Shown in pieces: positions 63,435 through 64,000 of a stretch of DNA of 64,000 bases. The stretch is from positions 62,001 through 126,000 of the forward strand of contig JAWVFH010000055.1 in assembly GCA_033856255.1 (NCBI GenBank), written 5' to 3'. The notes under the pieces are model-generated. The model saw only the letters and a list, made by a program, of their open reading frames with translations. It searched no databases and had not been told where the DNA came from. Source of the DNA: WHSW01 sp033856255 (lineage in GTDB: Bacteria > Actinomycetota > Thermoleophilia > Solirubrobacterales > 70-9). A program made the position numbers and the translations under genes. Within the stretch, counting starts at the first letter, position 1. Each line of letters opens with the position of its first letter.

Positions 63435-63895
63435 ACCGCCGCGTCTCGCTGGGCGCGGTGCTGTTCTTCTGTGCGCTCGCGGCCACCCTGGTCACCGCCG
63501 TGATCGTGGTCAGGGCACGGACCCCGGACCTGGTGCTCGAGGTCACGGACCCGCCGGCCGCCAACCCGGCCGAGTTCACGCCGGGCGGCCCGCCCCCGAA
63601 CGAGGTCCCGATCACCTTCTTCGTCCGCGAGGACGACGGCCACGCCCTGGTCGGGATCGTTGACAGCCACGAGAACATCGTCCGCACGCTCGATAGCGAC
63701 GTCGCCCTCGCCAAGCACCGCCGCGTCACCTACACCTGGGACGGGCGCACCGACGGCGGCGAGCTCGCTCCGGCCGGCCGCTACCGGCTGGTGGTCGAGC
63801 TGCCGAGCGAGGACCGGGAGATGATCTGGCCGCGGCGGATCACCCTGCTGCCGGCAGCGATCGAGAACGCGCAAGCGGAGGCCGACTCCTCGTGA
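63431..63895 (+). CDS. Membrane-anchored FlgD-Ig-like protein
   Basis: A 154-residue protein from a TTG start overlapping the previous stop (TTGA). A membrane helix at about 7-28 is followed by a beta-sandwich with the FlgD Ig-like pattern (ITFFVREDDGHALVGIVD, VTYTWDGRTDGGELAPAGRYRLVV). It resembles extracellular accessory domains near polysaccharide polymerases. Confidence 0.8.
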   Translation: MNRRVSLGAVLFFCALAATLVTAVIVVRARTPDLVLEVTDPPAANPAEFTPGGPPPNEVPITFFVREDDGHALVGIVDSHENIVRTLDSDVALAKHRRVTYTWDGRTDGGELAPAGRYRLVVELPSEDREMIWPRRITLLPAAIENAQAEADSS

Positions 63896-64000
63896 AGGCG
63901 TCGGCTCTGGAGCTGCTCGGGATGCTGGGCGCCTGCGGCGGCGCGGCGACCGCCGTAATCGCCCGCGATCGCCGGGTTCAGGTCGCGGCGATGGCGGCAG
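63892..64000 (+). CDS. Start of a membrane protein gene, cut by the window end
   Basis: A GTG overlapping the previous stop (GTGA) begins an ORF reading MKASALELLGMLGACGGAAT, hydrophobic from about residue 5, that runs to the last base. Its position suggests an O-antigen-ligase/polymerase or other exopolysaccharide membrane protein, but only about 36 residues are visible. Confidence 0.6.
   Translation, partial: MKASALELLGMLGACGGAATAVIARDRRVQVAAMAA

Overview
The window is one continuous, gene-dense, very GC-rich bacterial chromosome segment (about 70 % GC by eye, many GTG starts, ATGA or 1-4 base overlaps between genes). It contains the replication origin neighbourhood in the classic order rpmH-dnaA-dnaN-recF-dciA-gyrB-gyrA, a mycobacterial-type fhaA-fhaB-pstP-rodA-pbpA-pknB cell-growth cluster, a menaquinol:cytochrome c reductase with a b6/subunit-IV-cytochrome c layout, and secreted beta-roll proteins. 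I infer an actinobacterium outside the mycelial and mycobacterial lines, most likely class Thermoleophilia (Solirubrobacterales or Gaiellales type). This is from gene content only; there is no rRNA in the window. I see no insertion sequence, prophage or CRISPR array.

Left arm. 56-4624 (minus) is a respiratory operon: a prenyl-synthase-like protein without aspartate-rich motifs, Rieske protein, cytochrome b6-like subunit, subunit IV-cytochrome c fusion, MenG/UbiE and an active long-chain polyprenyl diphosphate synthase, so the quinone tail, ring methylation and quinol oxidase are co-transcribed. 4663-8022 (minus) is a heme operon, hemB-ahbAB-hemL, with a fused siroheme-decarboxylase-type protein. 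8177-12445 holds a PAS-EAL protein, an ABC-2 exporter, a YmdB-type phosphodiesterase and two small ORFs. 12644-16773 (minus) encodes envelope-glycan membrane proteins (GT-C, GtrA, alkaline-phosphatase fold, 4-TM protein). 16830-24503 holds a secreted esterase, an aminotransferase coupled to a first Ddl, a beta-roll protein, a DUF151 nuclease, an SRPBCC protein, tRNA-Ile and PdxH.

Origin region, 24518-38507. parB, parA, rsmG, jag, yidC, yidD, rnpA and rpmH run leftward; dnaA, dnaN, recF, dciA, gyrB and gyrA run rightward. The strand switch at about 28.9 kb, three ATCCAC-type boxes at 30.36-30.45 kb and a parS-like site at 28.38 kb fit a bidirectional origin here.

Right arm. 38.5-43.3 kb has mixed genes (flippase-like protein, SDR, HNH endonuclease, pheA) and, at 39.7-39.96 kb, a gene-free stretch with an exceptionally strong ribosome-binding site, a 14-codon ORF, several nested hairpins and a terminator-like hairpin. 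43.4-54.8 kb is the Ser/Thr-phosphorylation and wall-growth block: three kinases with different C-terminal halves, two FHA proteins, PP2C phosphatase, RodA, PBP2 and a second Ddl. 54.9-64 kb carries a divergent DJ-1/GlxA pair with a perfect inverted-repeat operator, dodecin, purM-uppP-dedA, and the start of a surface-polysaccharide region (CapD-type dehydratase, two LytR_C proteins, a FlgD-Ig-like protein, and a membrane protein cut by the window end).

Several genes show a -10-like hexamer 6-9 bases before the start codon (for example 59926, 12239, 23283), suggesting that leaderless transcripts are common here.
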